64,000 bases of DNA from Fusarium oxysporum f. sp. lycopersici 4287 (GCF_000149955.1 NW_017264848.1:122229-186228); one strand, 5' to 3'. Counted from the first letter of the stretch, positions 34,111 to 45,906 are shown. Notes: generated from the letters alone by a model not told the origin. Numbers and translations are program-made.

Positions 34111-34348
34111 TGTCACGGGCTGGGCTCGGTAGGGCAGGTGAACGGGGAACGCTTCAGGCAGAATACGGTCTATTGCTACGGATAGGCACTGCAGGCAGGT
34201 CAGGCTCTATTAACAAGACGTAGCTCGAGGAGCTACGTTCAGGAACTATCTGGTCGGTAAACAAAGTCTCTGCGATAACGTATCGCCACGTGATCCGGAT
34301 CTACCTTGTTAGTGGTCTAGGGTAGGCCAGTCTGGTCGAGCTGTGACA
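34111..34348 (-). repeat. 3' LTR of gypsy element (238 bp)
   Basis: Begins TGTCACGGG and ends CTGTGACA. It carries 60 bp (34221-34280) absent from the other LTR, bounded on both sides by ACGTA. That segment begins in a 21-bp palindrome, 34218-34238, with 9-bp arms ACGTAGCTC/GAGCTACGT. Confidence 0.9.
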
Positions 34349-34364
34349 GTACCCCCCTCTCTTA
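34349..34364 (-). other. Polypurine tract of gypsy element
   Basis: On the minus strand AAGAGAGGGGGG lies next to the 3' LTR start (spacer TAC). This is the place and composition expected for the second-strand primer. Confidence 0.7.
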
Positions 34365-34387
34365 GCATCGAGCTCTGTCGAGATAGG

Positions 34388-37300
34388 TCACTGTGGTCCA
34401 GGTTTATCGGGATATCTCCTGTGGAAGTTAGCCACAACCTCGGCGGCGTTCTCCACATAGTCTGCGGGGACTTCTGTTGGGTCTGCGTATCCAGCCCATT
34501 TCACGGTATACTTCAGTCTAGGACGGCCTCCGCGGCCGCGTCTGTCCCAGCGGGAATCTACGATATCTTCGACTTCCCACTCCTCTACTCCTTCAGCTTC
34601 GACAGGCGGCGGCGGGTCTGGATTCTGGCCCGGCAGCGGGTCGGTAGCGGCGGGCTTAAGCAGGTTTGTGTGAAATACCGGGTGTATCTTCATACTGGCA
34701 GGCAGTTCCAGTCGGTAGGCGTACGGGGAGATAACCTTCGTGATCTTAAGCGGGCCGATGTTCTTCCAGTCTAGCTTCTTCTGCGGTCTCAATGTCTTGA
34801 TGTTTCGGGCGTCTAACCAAACGTGATCTCCTTCACGATATTGTCTGGCAGGTCGTCGGTGACGGTTCGCTTGGGTTTCGTAGCGGGCTTGCGCGGCTAT
34901 ACTCTCGGAGCGTAGGTATTCCAGTATCTCATTCATTTTTTGCGCGAACTTCTCAGCGTCTCTTGTGGCAGGTGTTCCTTTGACTGTAATTGTAGGCTCG
35001 AAGCCCATCCGCGGGTTGAATCCGTAATTCGCGAAGAACGGGGACATACCGGTCGTCTCAGACTTCAGGGAGTTCGCAGCGAACTCGGCCAGAGGGAGCC
35101 ATCGGCTCCAGTCATCTTGTAAGTAAGATACATAGGCTCTCAGGTACTGTTCCAATATCGCATTTAAGCGTTCTGTCTGTCCATCGGTCTCGGGGTGATA
35201 GGCGGTTGATAGCAGCGAGTTGATTGATAGCTGCTGGGTAAGCTTCTTCCAGAACTCAGCCACAAATTGGGGTCCCCGGTCTGATATAATTGTATGTGGG
35301 AGGCCATGTAGCTTCCACACCTCTTTCAGGTAATAACGGGCGGTGTCTTCTGCATCACAGGTCCCTTTACAGGCGATAATATGTCTCATCTTCGTGAGGC
35401 GGCAGGCTATAATCAATATGGCGTCGTGTCCTTCGCTGGGCGGCAGGTAGGTGATAAAATCCATTGATATGTGTTGCCAGGCTCGTTCAGGTACCGGTAG
35501 GGGCTTTAGGACTCCTTGCCTTGCCTCTCGGGCAGGATTGGCTCTTCGGCAGGTATGACAGTTCTTAACCCATCGTTCAACATATGACAGCATTCCAGGC
35601 CAGTAGTAATCGCGGGAGAGTAGATCATAAGTACGGGCGCGGCCTGGGTGACCAGCTATAGGGTGTTCGTGGCTAGCCTTCAGGAGTGCGGTCTTCAGAG
35701 GGTCGTAATTCGGAATATAAACGCGGTCTCGGTATAGCAGTCGGTCTTGTATTACTTTGCATTCGGCAAGTGTGATCTTCGGGTGGCGTGGGGCTCCTTC
35801 TTCTAGGGCTTGCAGTATCGACTGTAGATCTTCATCGGTCTTATAGGCTTGGTCTAACAGGCGGCTAATGTCTTCTGGTAGCTCTAAGGAAAGGATGGGT
35901 TCCTCTATTGGTATTGAACCTTGTCGGTGCGGTTGTCGGATGCGGGCTCTCTGGACCTTTAACGGTGGAAGTTGCCAATTCTCCTTCTTCAGGACTACTT
36001 GGCTCTGGTGCGCCAGGCGCTCATCCCCCTCTTTAGGGAGGTCCTCTGACCTCCTGGTCAGGGCATCGGGCTTAACTCCTTGCTTCCCTGGTCTATAGGT
36101 GATCTGGAAATTAAAGCGGGACAAGAATTCAGACCACCTAGCCTGCCTCCTATTCAGCAACTTCGTGGTCGTGAAGTACTCGAGGTTCTTGTGGTCTGTA
36201 ATAACTCTGATAGGTGAGGGTGCTCCCTCCAGTTCAGGTCTCCATTCTTCAAAACAGCGGATAATAGCCATCAGTTCCTTGTCGTAGATCTCGTAGTTAC
36301 ACTCTGTAGCAGTGTGCTTCTTTGAGAAGAACGCCACCGGGTGTAACCTTCCTTCGTTATCATACTGTGAGAGTACGCCTGCTGAGACATAATCAGAGGC
36401 ATCGGTCTCAAGGATCACGTCCTTGGTCCAGTCAAACGGGCGTAGAATTGGTGCCGTTATAAAGGCTTCCTTTAACCTTACAAAGGCCTTCTCGCAAGTA
36501 TCGTCCCATATAAAGGGTACATCCTTTTTTGTCAGTCTATTCAGGGGTGCTGTGAGCTTTGAGAAGTCACGGATGAACCTCCTATAGAAGTTCCCGAAGC
36601 CAATGAAGGCTTGTACATCTGTCAGGCAGGTCGGTGTTTTCCAGTTCTTAACAGTCTCAACCTTCGCGGGGTCCATTCTGATGCCTTCCTGGCCCACGAT
36701 CAGGCCCAGGAATTTCGTCCCTTTCACTAGGAATTCGCACTTCGATGGGTTTGCGAAGAGCCCAGCGGATCTCAGCCTCTGGAGCACCAACTTGAGGTGC
36801 TCTATGTGCTCCTCCCGGGTCCGGCTGTAAATCAGGATGTCGTCTAAGTAAGCTGTACAGAATATATCCAGGTGCTCTCGCAGAGCGTCGTTAATATAAC
36901 GTTGAAACGTTGCAGGGGCTCCTGTCAGGCCGAAGGGCATGACCAGGGACTCATATAATCCGAAACGGGTCCGGAAGGCCGTGAGGTATTCTTGGCCCTT
37001 CTCGATCCGGAGGTTGTTAAAAGCGGATACAATATCTATGCGGGAGAAGTACTTCATGCCGGACAGGTTGTTCAGGGATTCCTTGATCAGGGGTAACGGG
37101 TAGCGGTCCTTTACGGTGATATTATTCAGGGCCCTGTAGTCCACGCAGAATCGTAGCCCGCCGCCTGGCTTCTTGACAAACAGCACTGGGGAGGCGACGG
37201 GTGAAGAGCTAGGTCGGATGAATCCTTTGCGCAGGTTCTCATCGAGCCACTCTCGTAGAGCTGTCAACTCTTCTCGGGACATTCCATATAGCGGGCCGAA

Positions 37301-38023
37301 GGGCAGCTTCCCTCCGGGTATCAGTTCAATGTGGTGATCTCCGGCTCGGTGCGGAGGTAGCTTCTCTGCTTCTTTAGGCGAAAATACGTCCTGGAACTCT
37401 CGTAGTTCCTCGGGCAGTCTCAGATCCTCACTCTTATTCTGTAATGCTCTGTCTATCTGTTCCAGGGTGACAGCGAAGAAGCGACAGCGGGTTCTCCGGC
37501 TATATAGTCTGACAGCTTGTAGGGATATAGGAAGGATATCCTTCCTCCTCAGGCTTTGGGGAATGTTCTGTTCTAGCTGGCGGAGGAATTTCTTTGGGAC
37601 GGTCTGTAGGGCTTTGATTTTTGTGGGCTTGGCTGGTGTATTACAGAACTTCTGACAGTATAGACTATTAAAGGTAAAGGTGTGGGCTGCGAAGCCTACC
37701 TGTGGATCGTGTTGCTTTAACCAGGGCATTCCTAAGACTATAGGATAGCTGGCTAGCCGGGTGACGTAGAATAACATATTCTTCTGGTAGTGGTCGGCGA
37801 TACGGAGTCCGGCACGGACGTAGTGGGTGATCTGTCCACTCTCGGCAGGGCGGCCATCGAATACTTCTATTTCGAAAGGCCTCTTCAGGGGGCGGAATTG
37901 CAGGTTCTGGGACTTAGCCCAGCTTTCATCAATGAATCCTTTCCCTTCTGCTCCGCTATCTGTCATAGCGTAAGAAGGTATTGGTTCCTTTCCAGTTGAT
38001 ATTAGGTTAGCAGGTAAAATCAT
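34388..38023 (-). CDS. Gypsy Pol polyprotein: protease, RT, RNase H, integrase, chromodomain (1211 aa)
   Basis: Domains in order: aspartic protease with DSG at about residue 22; reverse transcriptase with FCVDYRALN and the catalytic YLDD at about 392; RNase H with ETDASD at about 542; integrase with an HHCC zinc motif at about 782-825; and the catalytic Asp, Asp and Glu in MDFITYLP (about 853), SDRGPQF (about 914) and ETDGQTER (about 946). A C-terminal chromodomain follows at about 1135-1205, which in this group directs insertion to marked chromatin. The listed ATG is internal: the frame is open upstream through the gag stop at 38134, so the real product is probably a Gag-Pol fusion made by -1 frameshifting. 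All key residues are present. Confidence 0.93.
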   Translation of the reverse strand: MILPANLISTGKEPIPSYAMTDSGAEGKGFIDESWAKSQNLQFRPLKRPFEIEVFDGRPAESGQITHYVRAGLRIADHYQKNMLFYVTRLASYPIVLGMPWLKQHDPQVGFAAHTFTFNSLYCQKFCNTPAKPTKIKALQTVPKKFLRQLEQNIPQSLRRKDILPISLQAVRLYSRRTRCRFFAVTLEQIDRALQNKSEDLRLPEELREFQDVFSPKEAEKLPPHRAGDHHIELIPGGKLPFGPLYGMSREELTALREWLDENLRKGFIRPSSSPVASPVLFVKKPGGGLRFCVDYRALNNITVKDRYPLPLIKESLNNLSGMKYFSRIDIVSAFNNLRIEKGQEYLTAFRTRFGLYESLVMPFGLTGAPATFQRYINDALREHLDIFCTAYLDDILIYSRTREEHIEHLKLVLQRLRSAGLFANPSKCEFLVKGTKFLGLIVGQEGIRMDPAKVETVKNWKTPTCLTDVQAFIGFGNFYRRFIRDFSKLTAPLNRLTKKDVPFIWDDTCEKAFVRLKEAFITAPILRPFDWTKDVILETDASDYVSAGVLSQYDNEGRLHPVAFFSKKHTATECNYEIYDKELMAIIRCFEEWRPELEGAPSPIRVITDHKNLEYFTTTKLLNRRQARWSEFLSRFNFQITYRPGKQGVKPDALTRRSEDLPKEGDERLAHQSQVVLKKENWQLPPLKVQRARIRQPHRQGSIPIEEPILSLELPEDISRLLDQAYKTDEDLQSILQALEEGAPRHPKITLAECKVIQDRLLYRDRVYIPNYDPLKTALLKASHEHPIAGHPGRARTYDLLSRDYYWPGMLSYVERWVKNCHTCRRANPAREARQGVLKPLPVPERAWQHISMDFITYLPPSEGHDAILIIACRLTKMRHIIACKGTCDAEDTARYYLKEVWKLHGLPHTIISDRGPQFVAEFWKKLTQQLSINSLLSTAYHPETDGQTERLNAILEQYLRAYVSYLQDDWSRWLPLAEFAANSLKSETTGMSPFFANYGFNPRMGFEPTITVKGTPATRDAEKFAQKMNEILEYLRSESIAAQARYETQANRHRRPARQYREGDHVWLDARNIKTLRPQKKLDWKNIGPLKITKVISPYAYRLELPASMKIHPVFHTNLLKPAATDPLPGQNPDPPPPVEAEGVEEWEVEDIVDSRWDRRGRGGRPRLKYTVKWAGYADPTEVPADYVENAAEVVANFHRRYPDKPGPQ

Positions 38024-38133
38024 TAAGTTAGAACGTTGGTTCCCTTCCTCTTCAACTGGAATCCCATGGACCGAGGCGGCAGATAGTCTGATCTTCAGTG
38101 CGGGTGGTAGTGAGGCGGGAGCCTGCCGCCGAC

Positions 38134-39525
38134 TTAGGACAGGCTCGCCCCGTTTTCCTGGTGCCTTCGTGAGTTGCGGGAGTCGGATCGGTCTAGAGCC
38201 GGGGATCTTGGAGAGGAGTGACGGCTATAGCGGTAAGGGCTCTGGGGAATAGCTGCGTGTCGGAATTTAGCAGGCCGGGTGTCGGGTTCAGGGCAGTCGC
38301 GGAGGTAGTGAGATGACGACCCGCAACGGAAGCACTGGTTATTCTCTCTGCGGTAGTTCGGGCGGATATAGCGGCGTTGATTGCTTAAGTCCATGGGGTC
38401 TCCGGCAAGCTGGGGATTCTCAGGGGGGCTTCGACCCCTACGGGGCGAGGGGGACTTCCTCTCTTGTCTCTCGGCCCGTGTGCGTGTAGGACCTACACGA
38501 GGTATAGGGTTCGACCTCTTAGGGATATAGGGTCGGCTCTTCTCACGGTATTCTTGCAGGCGTATATCCAGTTCCTTGAAGTGCGATACTAATGTATTAT
38601 AGCTGTAATCGGCAGGGGGGTTATTCAGGAGCATCTCGGATAGCTCTTTCGATACGGCCTTCTCGAGGAAAGGGGCCAGGGCATCTCCCTCAAGGCCGCT
38701 ATCAAGGCTCAGGCTCTGAAACTCGGCATAGAAGGTAGAGAAGTCTCTATCTCTCTGTTTGATAACATCTAGCTTCCGTCGTGCTGTTCTGGCTTCGTTC
38801 GGGTCCCCATAGGCGCCCTGTAGGATATCCAAGATATCCTGATAGTCTGGAAGGCGGCAAGCTCCCTTAAAGATGTAAGGTTGTATGAGCTTGTAGGATT
38901 CCTTGTTCAGTCGGCTATTCACATAAGCCATACGGCTCACTGCAGTCGGGTATCGGTCTTCATTAACGGTTAGTTTCTCTGTAATGGCATCACGGAAGCG
39001 GCGTAAGTCTGCGCGGGTAGCTTCAAACTTCTCAGGGTCGGGTAGTCGTTCTGAAAGGTAGGCGGAGGCGGTAGATCGGGTAGTAGGAGGCGGAGCCGCT
39101 CCCACAATCTCAGCTGCTTGCGTCTTAGCAAGGGGATCAGGCGTAGCGGAGGGCGTTAGGGCTGATACAGTAGGTAGTCTAGAGGCTATAGCTTGGCGGG
39201 CTTCATCCCGGGCCGCCTCTAGTTCCTTTTCTTTCTTATCAAGCCGGTCCTCTACCCATGACCTCTGCATCATGGCGGCGGACTTCTCGATCTGTACCGC
39301 CTGTAGGGTGTTCTGGAGGTTCAGGATTTCCTCTTGCTGGGTCTCGACCTGGACTTGGAGCTCTACGAGCTTCCTATCGGCTGCGACCTGGTTGGATTCC
39401 TGTTCTTTCATCCAGGCGTAGGCGTCGCTTAGGTATTGGTACCACTTATCGGGGTCCTCTGCATAGCATGCCTCATATTCGGCGCGGCTTCCTGGGATAG
39501 CGGGGGGAGTCGGGTGGGCAGGCAT
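38134..39525 (-). CDS. Gypsy Gag polyprotein (463 aa)
   Basis: Structural protein of the retrotransposon particle. It starts at an ATG 35 bp inside the 5' LTR. It has a Pro-rich N-terminus, a long coiled coil (about residues 40-115), a capsid-like helical middle (about 155-330), an Arg/Ser/Pro-rich linker, and one CCHC zinc knuckle ([14 protein letters not shown], about 396-409) for RNA binding. The frame is fully open. The pol frame overlaps its 3' end in the -1 register and stays open across its stop, which suggests that Pol is made by frameshifting. Confidence 0.9.
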   Translation of the reverse strand: MPAHPTPPAIPGSRAEYEACYAEDPDKWYQYLSDAYAWMKEQESNQVAADRKLVELQVQVETQQEEILNLQNTLQAVQIEKSAAMMQRSWVEDRLDKKEKELEAARDEARQAIASRLPTVSALTPSATPDPLAKTQAAEIVGAAPPPTTRSTASAYLSERLPDPEKFEATRADLRRFRDAITEKLTVNEDRYPTAVSRMAYVNSRLNKESYKLIQPYIFKGACRLPDYQDILDILQGAYGDPNEARTARRKLDVIKQRDRDFSTFYAEFQSLSLDSGLEGDALAPFLEKAVSKELSEMLLNNPPADYSYNTLVSHFKELDIRLQEYREKSRPYIPKRSNPIPRVGPTRTRAERQERKSPSPRRGRSPPENPQLAGDPMDLSNQRRYIRPNYRRENNQCFRCGSSSHYLRDCPEPDTRPAKFRHAAIPQSPYRYSRHSSPRSPALDRSDSRNSRRHQENGASLS

Positions 39526-39559
39526 TGCGTTCGGCGTCCAATTGGTGGGAGCTACGTAG

Positions 39560-39801
39560 TGTCACGGGCTGGGCTCGGTAGGNNNNNNNNNNNNNNNNNN
39601 NNNNNNNNNNNNNNNNNNNNNNNNNNNNNNNNNNNNNNNNNNNNNNNNNNNNNNNNNNNNNNNNNNNNNNNNNNNNNNNNNNCTATTGCTACGGATAGGC
39701 ACTGCAGGCAGGTCAGGCTCTATTAACAAGACGTATCGCCACGTGATCCGGATCTACCTTGTTAGTGGTCTAGGGTAGGCCAGTCTGGTCGAGCTGTGAC
39801 A
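39560..39801 (-). repeat. 5' LTR of gypsy element, with assembly gap
   Basis: The visible 23 bp and 119 bp match the other LTR exactly, except for the missing 60 bp. The gap (39583-39682) covers what would be about 36 bp if the LTRs align end to end, so the 100 N are a placeholder length. Confidence 0.88.
39583..39682. other. Assembly gap (100 N)
   Basis: Exactly 100 N inside the gypsy 5' LTR, a common fixed-size placeholder. The matching target duplication and the continuous Fot1-like sequence on both sides support that the two contigs are correctly joined. Confidence 0.95.
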
Positions 39802-40737
39802 ATAATAATATTATTTTCTTTATAATATATCTAGAAGTTAGCTAAATAGTAGCTTTTATAACTATTAAGGATTAGAAGATAATAGGTATTAACTAATTAG
39901 TTAGTTATATATTAATTAAAGTGCTTTAACTACTTAAGACTTATCTTATTATTTATCTAACTATTTTAGGTTATAATAATAGCCTAAGTAGCTAAGAGGT
40001 TACTTTCTTAATACTAATTAGTAAGGTAATATTAGCCTATAACTATAATAAATAAATTAATTACTTAACCTTTTATATTAATTACTTAAATTACTATAAC
40101 TTATTCTTAGTTTTTAGGCTAAATTAATTTTAGCTATTTATACCTTTCTAAGCTAGTAATAACTATAGCACTTAATATTATGCCTATTATAAAGTTAGTC
40201 TTATTAAAGTTCTAGATATTATCTAATTAGATATTATACTTTATAATTATATTTTATATAAGCCTAAAATAATTATAAATAGTAATTAAATCTTTATATT
40301 TAGCCCTCTAATAGTTATATTTCCTCTAAAAATATATCTTAAGCTCTAATTACTACTTAATAAAATTAATAGCCTAATACTTACTAACTAGTAATATATT
40401 ATAATTAGTAAGCAGTTAATTTACTATTTCTTTAATATTATAATACTAGAAAGGAAATCCTTATAAATTTAGGTTAAGAATATACTAGATTATAACTTAT
40501 TCCTCTAGATTACTTAGTTTTTATAACTTTAAAACCTAATTGTAATATATACAGATATTATTATATTAGGCATAGAGGGTTAAGAAGTTTATATTATAGA
40601 CCTTTGCAGCTTATTATAGACTTAATTTTAGGTCTGCCTAATAGGCCTAAAGTGCAAGAAGGATTTAAGCCTCTTTATTAGATTAAGATATATTATTTAG
40701 TTAAGAATTAATTAATTAGATAGTTAGATATAAGGTT

Positions 40738-40791
40738 AAGGGATTTTTAATCGGCATACTTATCTAATCGGCATGCTTATTATATATATTA
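40738..40791. repeat. Terminal inverted repeat, right, of split Fot1-like element
   Basis: Partner of 33232-33285. Gene-like, less TA-rich DNA begins about 60 bp to the right, so this is a sharp edge between repeat and gene island. Confidence 0.8.
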
Positions 40792-40966
40792 TAGGCTAGG
40801 CTAATAAGCTGTTACTATTTATAGGTCGAGGGATTCTTCTATTTGAGCTGTGAGTCTCTTTAACACGTATGTAGTCGCAGGGCCAGAAAATTTCATTCTA
40901 TCTTTATCCGCTTAAATTATATATAACTCAGGCAGTATCCAGTCAAAGGTCCTCAGGTCATCTGCC

Positions 40967-42959
40967 TTACTGTTTCAGCCCTAGCTCCTGGATAATTATA
41001 TCTGCAGCCTTCTCACCAATTACCAAGGCCGCATTGTTCGTATTTGCGCCCATATTCATAGGTGCGATACTCAAGTCAGCAATCTTCAACCGCTGAGTGC
41101 CATACACACTCAGCTGCTCATCTACAACGCCGAGTTCCTTGCGAGGGGCCATCTTTGCCGTGCCCAGCGAATGCCATGTAGTGCTAACCCTCTCGCGCAG
41201 CCAGTGCTCGATAGCTTTGTCATCTTCGGATGAGTATTGGAGATCTTGGACATCACTAAGCGGAGTGTCCGTCTCAATGCATGACGCCGCAGACCCATCG
41301 GGAAACTGTGGGTGCCCTAGCGCTAGCTCACCACGATACATAGCTGTGCGCCGCATAATCTCTCGCTGCTTCTTGTACGCCCAAATCTGCTTCTTTAGGT
41401 CGACGCCGTGAACGTCGGTGAAGAAACCGACATCGAAGTCTAGTGGATCGCTTAACTCGGGTCCCGTAATGTGCATATGTCCACGTGAGTATGGGTAGGC
41501 AGTAACATTAAAGACTGTGACGTACTGCCCAGCTGGTATGTTTGAATGGTCACCGAGGAAGCTGTTATTGTTAGCACCACTGGAGCAAGGAATGATTATT
41601 TACACTCGAGAGATCTTACAATGACATCAGACCCATAAGCATTAGGGGCCTGTTAAGATTGTTCCTGAAGTCTCGGTCCCAGGCAGCTTGGAACTCGGGG
41701 CCAAGAGCGGTGATGTCAGTCTCTGTCGGTCGAAGTTTGGCGGCGACGTCGATGGCGTTCCAGCCCAAGATCTTATCGTTCTTTTCGATGAGGTTCGTTA
41801 TATTGGCGCGACCGCTGAGGATCCCATCGATTGTCTCATGTGGCTGAAGGTTTGTCTTGTACGGGTAGGCGCTCGCATTGTGGTCTTGGTATTCATGACC
41901 AACACCAGGTAAATCTACTACAACTGGGACGCCTGCGCGCTTTAATACCCCAGAGTCGCCAAGCCCAGATCTCTCCAGAACTAGTGGCGTACCGCAAGCA
42001 CCACAAGATACAACAACCAACTTCCTCGCCTTGATGGTCAGCTTCAGATGCTGCGTCTGGCCGGTGACAGCCTGGAACTCGGGGTTTGGGGTGTATTCAA
42101 CGCCAACTGCGCGCTTGTCCTCATCGAACAAGACACGCAAGGCCTTAGATTCGACTAAAACGTGTAGATTGGGATACTTGCCGCCCTCAAGTTTTGGATG
42201 GAGGTAGGTGTGCGCTGTGTCTTGTCGCCTGCCATCTGGTGAGACATACCGCAGCCAGCGACCAACCCCATTATTAGCATCTAAAGACTGTAAGTCCATG
42301 ATCTCCGGCCAGCCGACCTCTGATGCAGCCTTAATGAAGTCGTCTTCCGAGGCAGAGGCGCGGAATGTGCCATTGGACACATGAATAGGCCCGTCGTAGC
42401 CGTGATGATCCTTTTCGCCCTTGCCATGGTACGTTTCGAGCTGTGGCAATATTAGTCAACCTGGAAACATTGCATTTAACTCAAATGATCTCGGCTTACC
42501 TTCTTTAAGTATGGCCAGAGATCCTCCGTAGACCATCCAGGAGCCTTCCACGAGTCGAAATCGGACCGTTGTGCGCGGGTGTACATCAAGAGATTGATGG
42601 ATGATCCGCCGCCTAGGACACCTCCTGATGCAACGATGGGCTCACGATCGGCGAGTTGCTTCGCCTTATTGCCCTTATAGAACATCGTTGTCTTGCTGGT
42701 TGGTGAAAGATGCGCCATGGAGAAAGCTGGGTGGATGATATTGGGAACGTTATAATTATTCTGGCCTCCCTCGATAACCAGAATGCGCAGGCTGGGATCG
42801 GCTTCGGCAAGTCTTCCTGCTACGATACACGCCGCTGTCCCACCTGGCAACCATTTTGAGCATCTGGCTTGAGACGAATTGATCAAGTTCACGCTTACCT
42901 CCAGCAATAATCACATCCACATCCTGGATGTCTTCGGGGAGCTTGGTGTATAAGCCCAT
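40967..42959 (-). CDS. GMC oxidoreductase, alcohol-oxidase type (606 aa, four exons)
   Basis: A flavin-dependent oxidase or dehydrogenase of alcohols. Exons: 42959-42899, 42843-42500, 42440-41620 and 41561-40967. Introns of 55, 59 and 58 nt have GTAAGC, GTAAGC and GTAAGA donors and CAG acceptors. The exons sum to 1821 nt, a whole number of codons, which supports the model. The FAD Gly-Gly-Gly-Thr-Ala motif forms across intron 1. The GMC signature GGVLGGGSSIN lies in exon 2, and exon 4 has the catalytic His in TTWHSLGT and Asn in GANTNNAALVIG. It resembles fungal alcohol oxidases most in its C-terminal part, but it ends in Leu-Lys-Gln with no clear peroxisomal PTS1. The substrate cannot be told. 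No lesion is seen, although the gene sits about 180 bp from a RIPed transposon. Confidence 0.88.
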
Positions 42960-45694
42960 TGTGTATTTGGCCGTCGTGACAATAAATAAAATCTATGTAA
43001 GTAATTCTCCGAGGAATGACTAGAAGTGGTCATCAGCACGTCGCAGATTGTCCTTCCCAGGACTTTATGTTTATTTAGCAGCCACGCGGCGGCTTAAGTC
43101 ATGGGACCGGGTTCCCGTCAGCCCTAGCTTCCGTCACCCCGATCCCTTGACTTACAGCTCACACTCACTAGTATAAATCCCTCATTATGTCCTATAAGCT
43201 TGAACTCTAAGGTGGGTTAGCGACATGATATTCGATGTCGGGCTTCCCTCGGCGTCAGCTTCGGCTTCGGTGTGGCTTGTGCAGCCTACATGCCTGCATG
43301 TCCAAATGCGGCAGGGGGAGCTCATGGGGATGGCAACTCCGTTATCCTGGTAAGAAGAGCCACTTCGACTTTTATGCTGCTCGGGGTTCAGCACCGTAGT
43401 TCGGCTTCGTCACCAGCGATGCGTTGTTCACTAAGCCCTGTAGATCGTTGTACATAGTGTCAACGATGGATTTGCAACTAGATTAGGCCCTTTCAGCCTC
43501 CGAGAGCCAACTCTGCTCCATTCTAAATTTTCCCGTGAAATGGCTCACCAACCGTCGCCGCGTGACGGTCAGATGCCTGTCCAGCCGCATCTCATGAAGA
43601 CACTTCTGATCCACTCTTGGATGACGTGAACGGGCGTCAGCATGACGCTCACCTTCTTGACTTATGCCTTCGGAATGATGTGACGAAGTCGATGCATTGC
43701 ATTGTTGCTCGGAGGGTTACTCTGCTGTAATGCCATCATGGTTATCTCGTCGCTATTTAGAACAGGTTGTACTAGTTATGGAGTCGGTTCCAAAGTGATA
43801 ACATGATTTTAGTGTCTACAGACTATCTCTGTATAAGACCGTTTCCATCCCTGCTAGAATAAAACCAATCCCGAAACCGGCACAACTGAATCAGACAAAG
43901 GAGCAAACTATACATTTAGCACATGCCACCACCTTTTGTCACACACAAGCTCTCACTCCCGCCCAACACATCAAGAACCCCATCTCAATACAACCATGGG
44001 TCGCCACGACCTCGAATACCCCAAAGAGGCAACACGGTCAAGCGTCTCAAAGAGCGCGGCACCTATGCTCTTGAGGCCACCTATCGATTCACCATTCAAA
44101 CAATCGTATTTCTGTCTTAGTATCCGAAGATGTTTCCTTTGAGTACCAATCTTCCTTTAAATCCCTGGGTAAGGAGGTCGTTGAAGAGACACCCATGTCC
44201 CTTCATCCCGACAGCATTAGATATTATCGTGGCTGTTTACTCATAATAGGGTGTTTCAGAATGCACAAGATAGACCTAAGCATACGACGTATCCTCGTAC
44301 TCGATGCAGATCAACTTATCCTAAAAATCTCGATCACCTTTTCGACCTGCCACCAGCAGACCTCTTCACCCTAAGAGCTTAATGGATCAACAATTCTTAT
44401 ATAAGCAGCACCCTCATGCTTATCCAACCCGCCCCTAAGCTATAGAGCCATATCCAGCAGACAGTTCGCGACTCTTCTGCCGCATCAATATGACATGGAT
44501 ATTATCAATTCTCTTTATGGAGACCTAGCATCTAGACTCCCGGGCTTATACATCGTATTGAACAGTCATTGGTAAGAATCACAGTAGTCTACGCTGAAGA
44601 ACTCAAGTTATACGAAGAGGTACTTCAAAATCCCTACATTCCATAGCAGACTCAGTTCTTACCACCGAGCCACGTTGTGTTTTGAGCCTGAAAAGCTTCT
44701 TTCTGAGAAGACCCACGATTTGGTGGCTTTAATATTCCCTGAAGAACGGTATGGGATTAGTAGATTACGCTATTCGTGTTGAAATTCCATCACACTTTTT
44801 CCAGACGCAATTTCATCCGCCTTCCTGCGCTCGCTTGTCTCTTCTAACTAGCTAGCCTAGGCGACTTGCGTAACTGAAAGTAGTAGCAATCTCGTTCTAA
44901 CAACATCCTTTGGTTAAGATAGAAGGGGATTATCTTCTTGGTTGGATGAACGGGAAGCGGCTTGATGACGACGTCAAAAAGACTTGGCAGAGCTTCCATA
45001 TGCTCCATAAATAGTTTCAAGTTGAAAATAATCCATAAGCGCGAAGATAAAGACTATAACTTGTGGAAATCTGCTTCTATCTTCGTGATTTAAAAGCACT
45101 CTTCTAGCGGTATCGTACAACCAATATTTCAGCAGACAGAAGACTGGTGTTGTAGGGTAGGCATGATCTTCACGGCCTCAGGAAACAACTGCCTTAGTAA
45201 TCCAGCTTTGTGCTTTAAGTAATTTTGCGGGATGGAATACCCTGCACAAGTGACAACTCGAGAATCAATCAACACATTTTTGCTGCTGCTCATCATATTC
45301 ACTCTAACCCTTTAAGCGCGCTAAGTGCGACAACCGGTGAGCTCAAACACTTTGTGGAATGAGCTCAGAGCTATAAGCGTATGCAGCATCGCAGGTTCCG
45401 AGTAGCTGCGGCACGACGATGCCTTCTCAAAAGCCCGAGTCAAAATAGCCGGATACATGGTCTTTCGGCAATAGGATAAGTGGGTTTGGTTTTGCCTATT
45501 GGAGGTTCCGACGAAGCCGAAGCCGAACCCGTGGAGACCCTGGTCGTTGGTGGAGGTTCCCTGAGGCATGACGGAGGCTAAGACAAGGTTCATTCTGCAG
45601 GGATTATCCACTTACCTGATAGCCAGGGACAAGGCGCCTTTTCGCTATGAAGATATCGGCAGCGCGGACCTTATGCGTTGCTGAATTTGCCATA
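42960..45694. other. Intergenic region without supported gene
   Basis: The composition is gene-like, but only chance ORFs occur (for example 45611-45321, 96 codons, no recognisable domain). 42960-43200 is the promoter side of the GMC gene. 43900-45000 has short open runs that may be a decayed gene, but I cannot name it. Confidence 0.5.
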
Positions 45695-45906
45695 CCAATT
45701 GATGCAAAAAGTATTCGGCCTCCTGCTACCAAGGACTCCCCAACTAGCCTATTTGAGCTCCCGTAGATGGCATAAAACGTCAGTCTTGCACAAATATAAC
45801 AAGGCTAGCCAATCAAACTTTCTTACAGGATGCCAGCAGCTTGACCGATTAGGCTAGTCAAGTGTTTCGAGCTAGCAGGAGATTGAATACTTTTTGCATC
45901 CCACTG
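45695..45906. mobile_element. 212-bp MITE of Tc1/mariner type
   Basis: The arms GATGCAAAAAGTATTC at 45701-45716 and GAATACTTTTTGCATC at 45885-45900 are perfect inverted repeats. The pairing continues inwards with only two changes to CCTCCTGCT/AGCAGGAGA. TA lies at both outer edges (45693-45694 and 45907-45908), the target duplication of this superfamily. There is no coding capacity. Confidence 0.8.

Larger units (their letters stand above)
34111..39801 (-). mobile_element. Apparently complete chromodomain Ty3/gypsy LTR retrotransposon (5.7 kb)
   Basis: LTRs with TGTCAC...GTGACA ends lie at 34111-34348 and 39560-39801 and enclose intact gag and pol on the minus strand. A 5-bp target duplication ATAAT occurs at 34106-34110 and 39802-39806. 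A purine tract (AAGAGAGGGGGG) directly precedes the 3' LTR at about 34352-34364. Unlike all DNA around it, the element shows no RIP: both frames are open. The LTR parts that can be compared are identical apart from one 60-bp length difference. It inserted recently into an already RIPed Fot1-like element. Confidence 0.92.
33232..40791 (-). mobile_element. Fot1/pogo-type DNA transposon, RIPed, split by a gypsy insertion
   Basis: Terminal inverted repeats of about 55 bp lie at 33232-33285 and 40738-40791, differing mostly by C/T and A/G transitions as RIP gives. Without the retrotransposon (34111-39801) and its duplicated target, the element is about 1864 bp, the size of Fot1/Pot2 elements. The inner DNA matches the copy at 61543-63392 in reverse orientation. 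The sequence reads straight across the gypsy insertion point when compared with that copy. The transposase frame, on the minus strand, is destroyed by stops. Confidence 0.82.

Noticed and set aside
34343..34774. 143-codon plus-strand ORF in the gypsy element
   Set aside because: Antisense to the pol chromodomain end and LTR; no recognisable protein.
39526..39559. Possible tRNA primer-binding site TGGACGCCGAACGC after the gypsy 5' LTR
   Set aside because: It lies about 20 bp from the LTR end and does not match a tRNA 3' end that I can name; this group may self-prime.
45321..45611. 96-codon minus-strand ORF
   Set aside because: No domain, no introns and gene-unlike composition; treated as chance.
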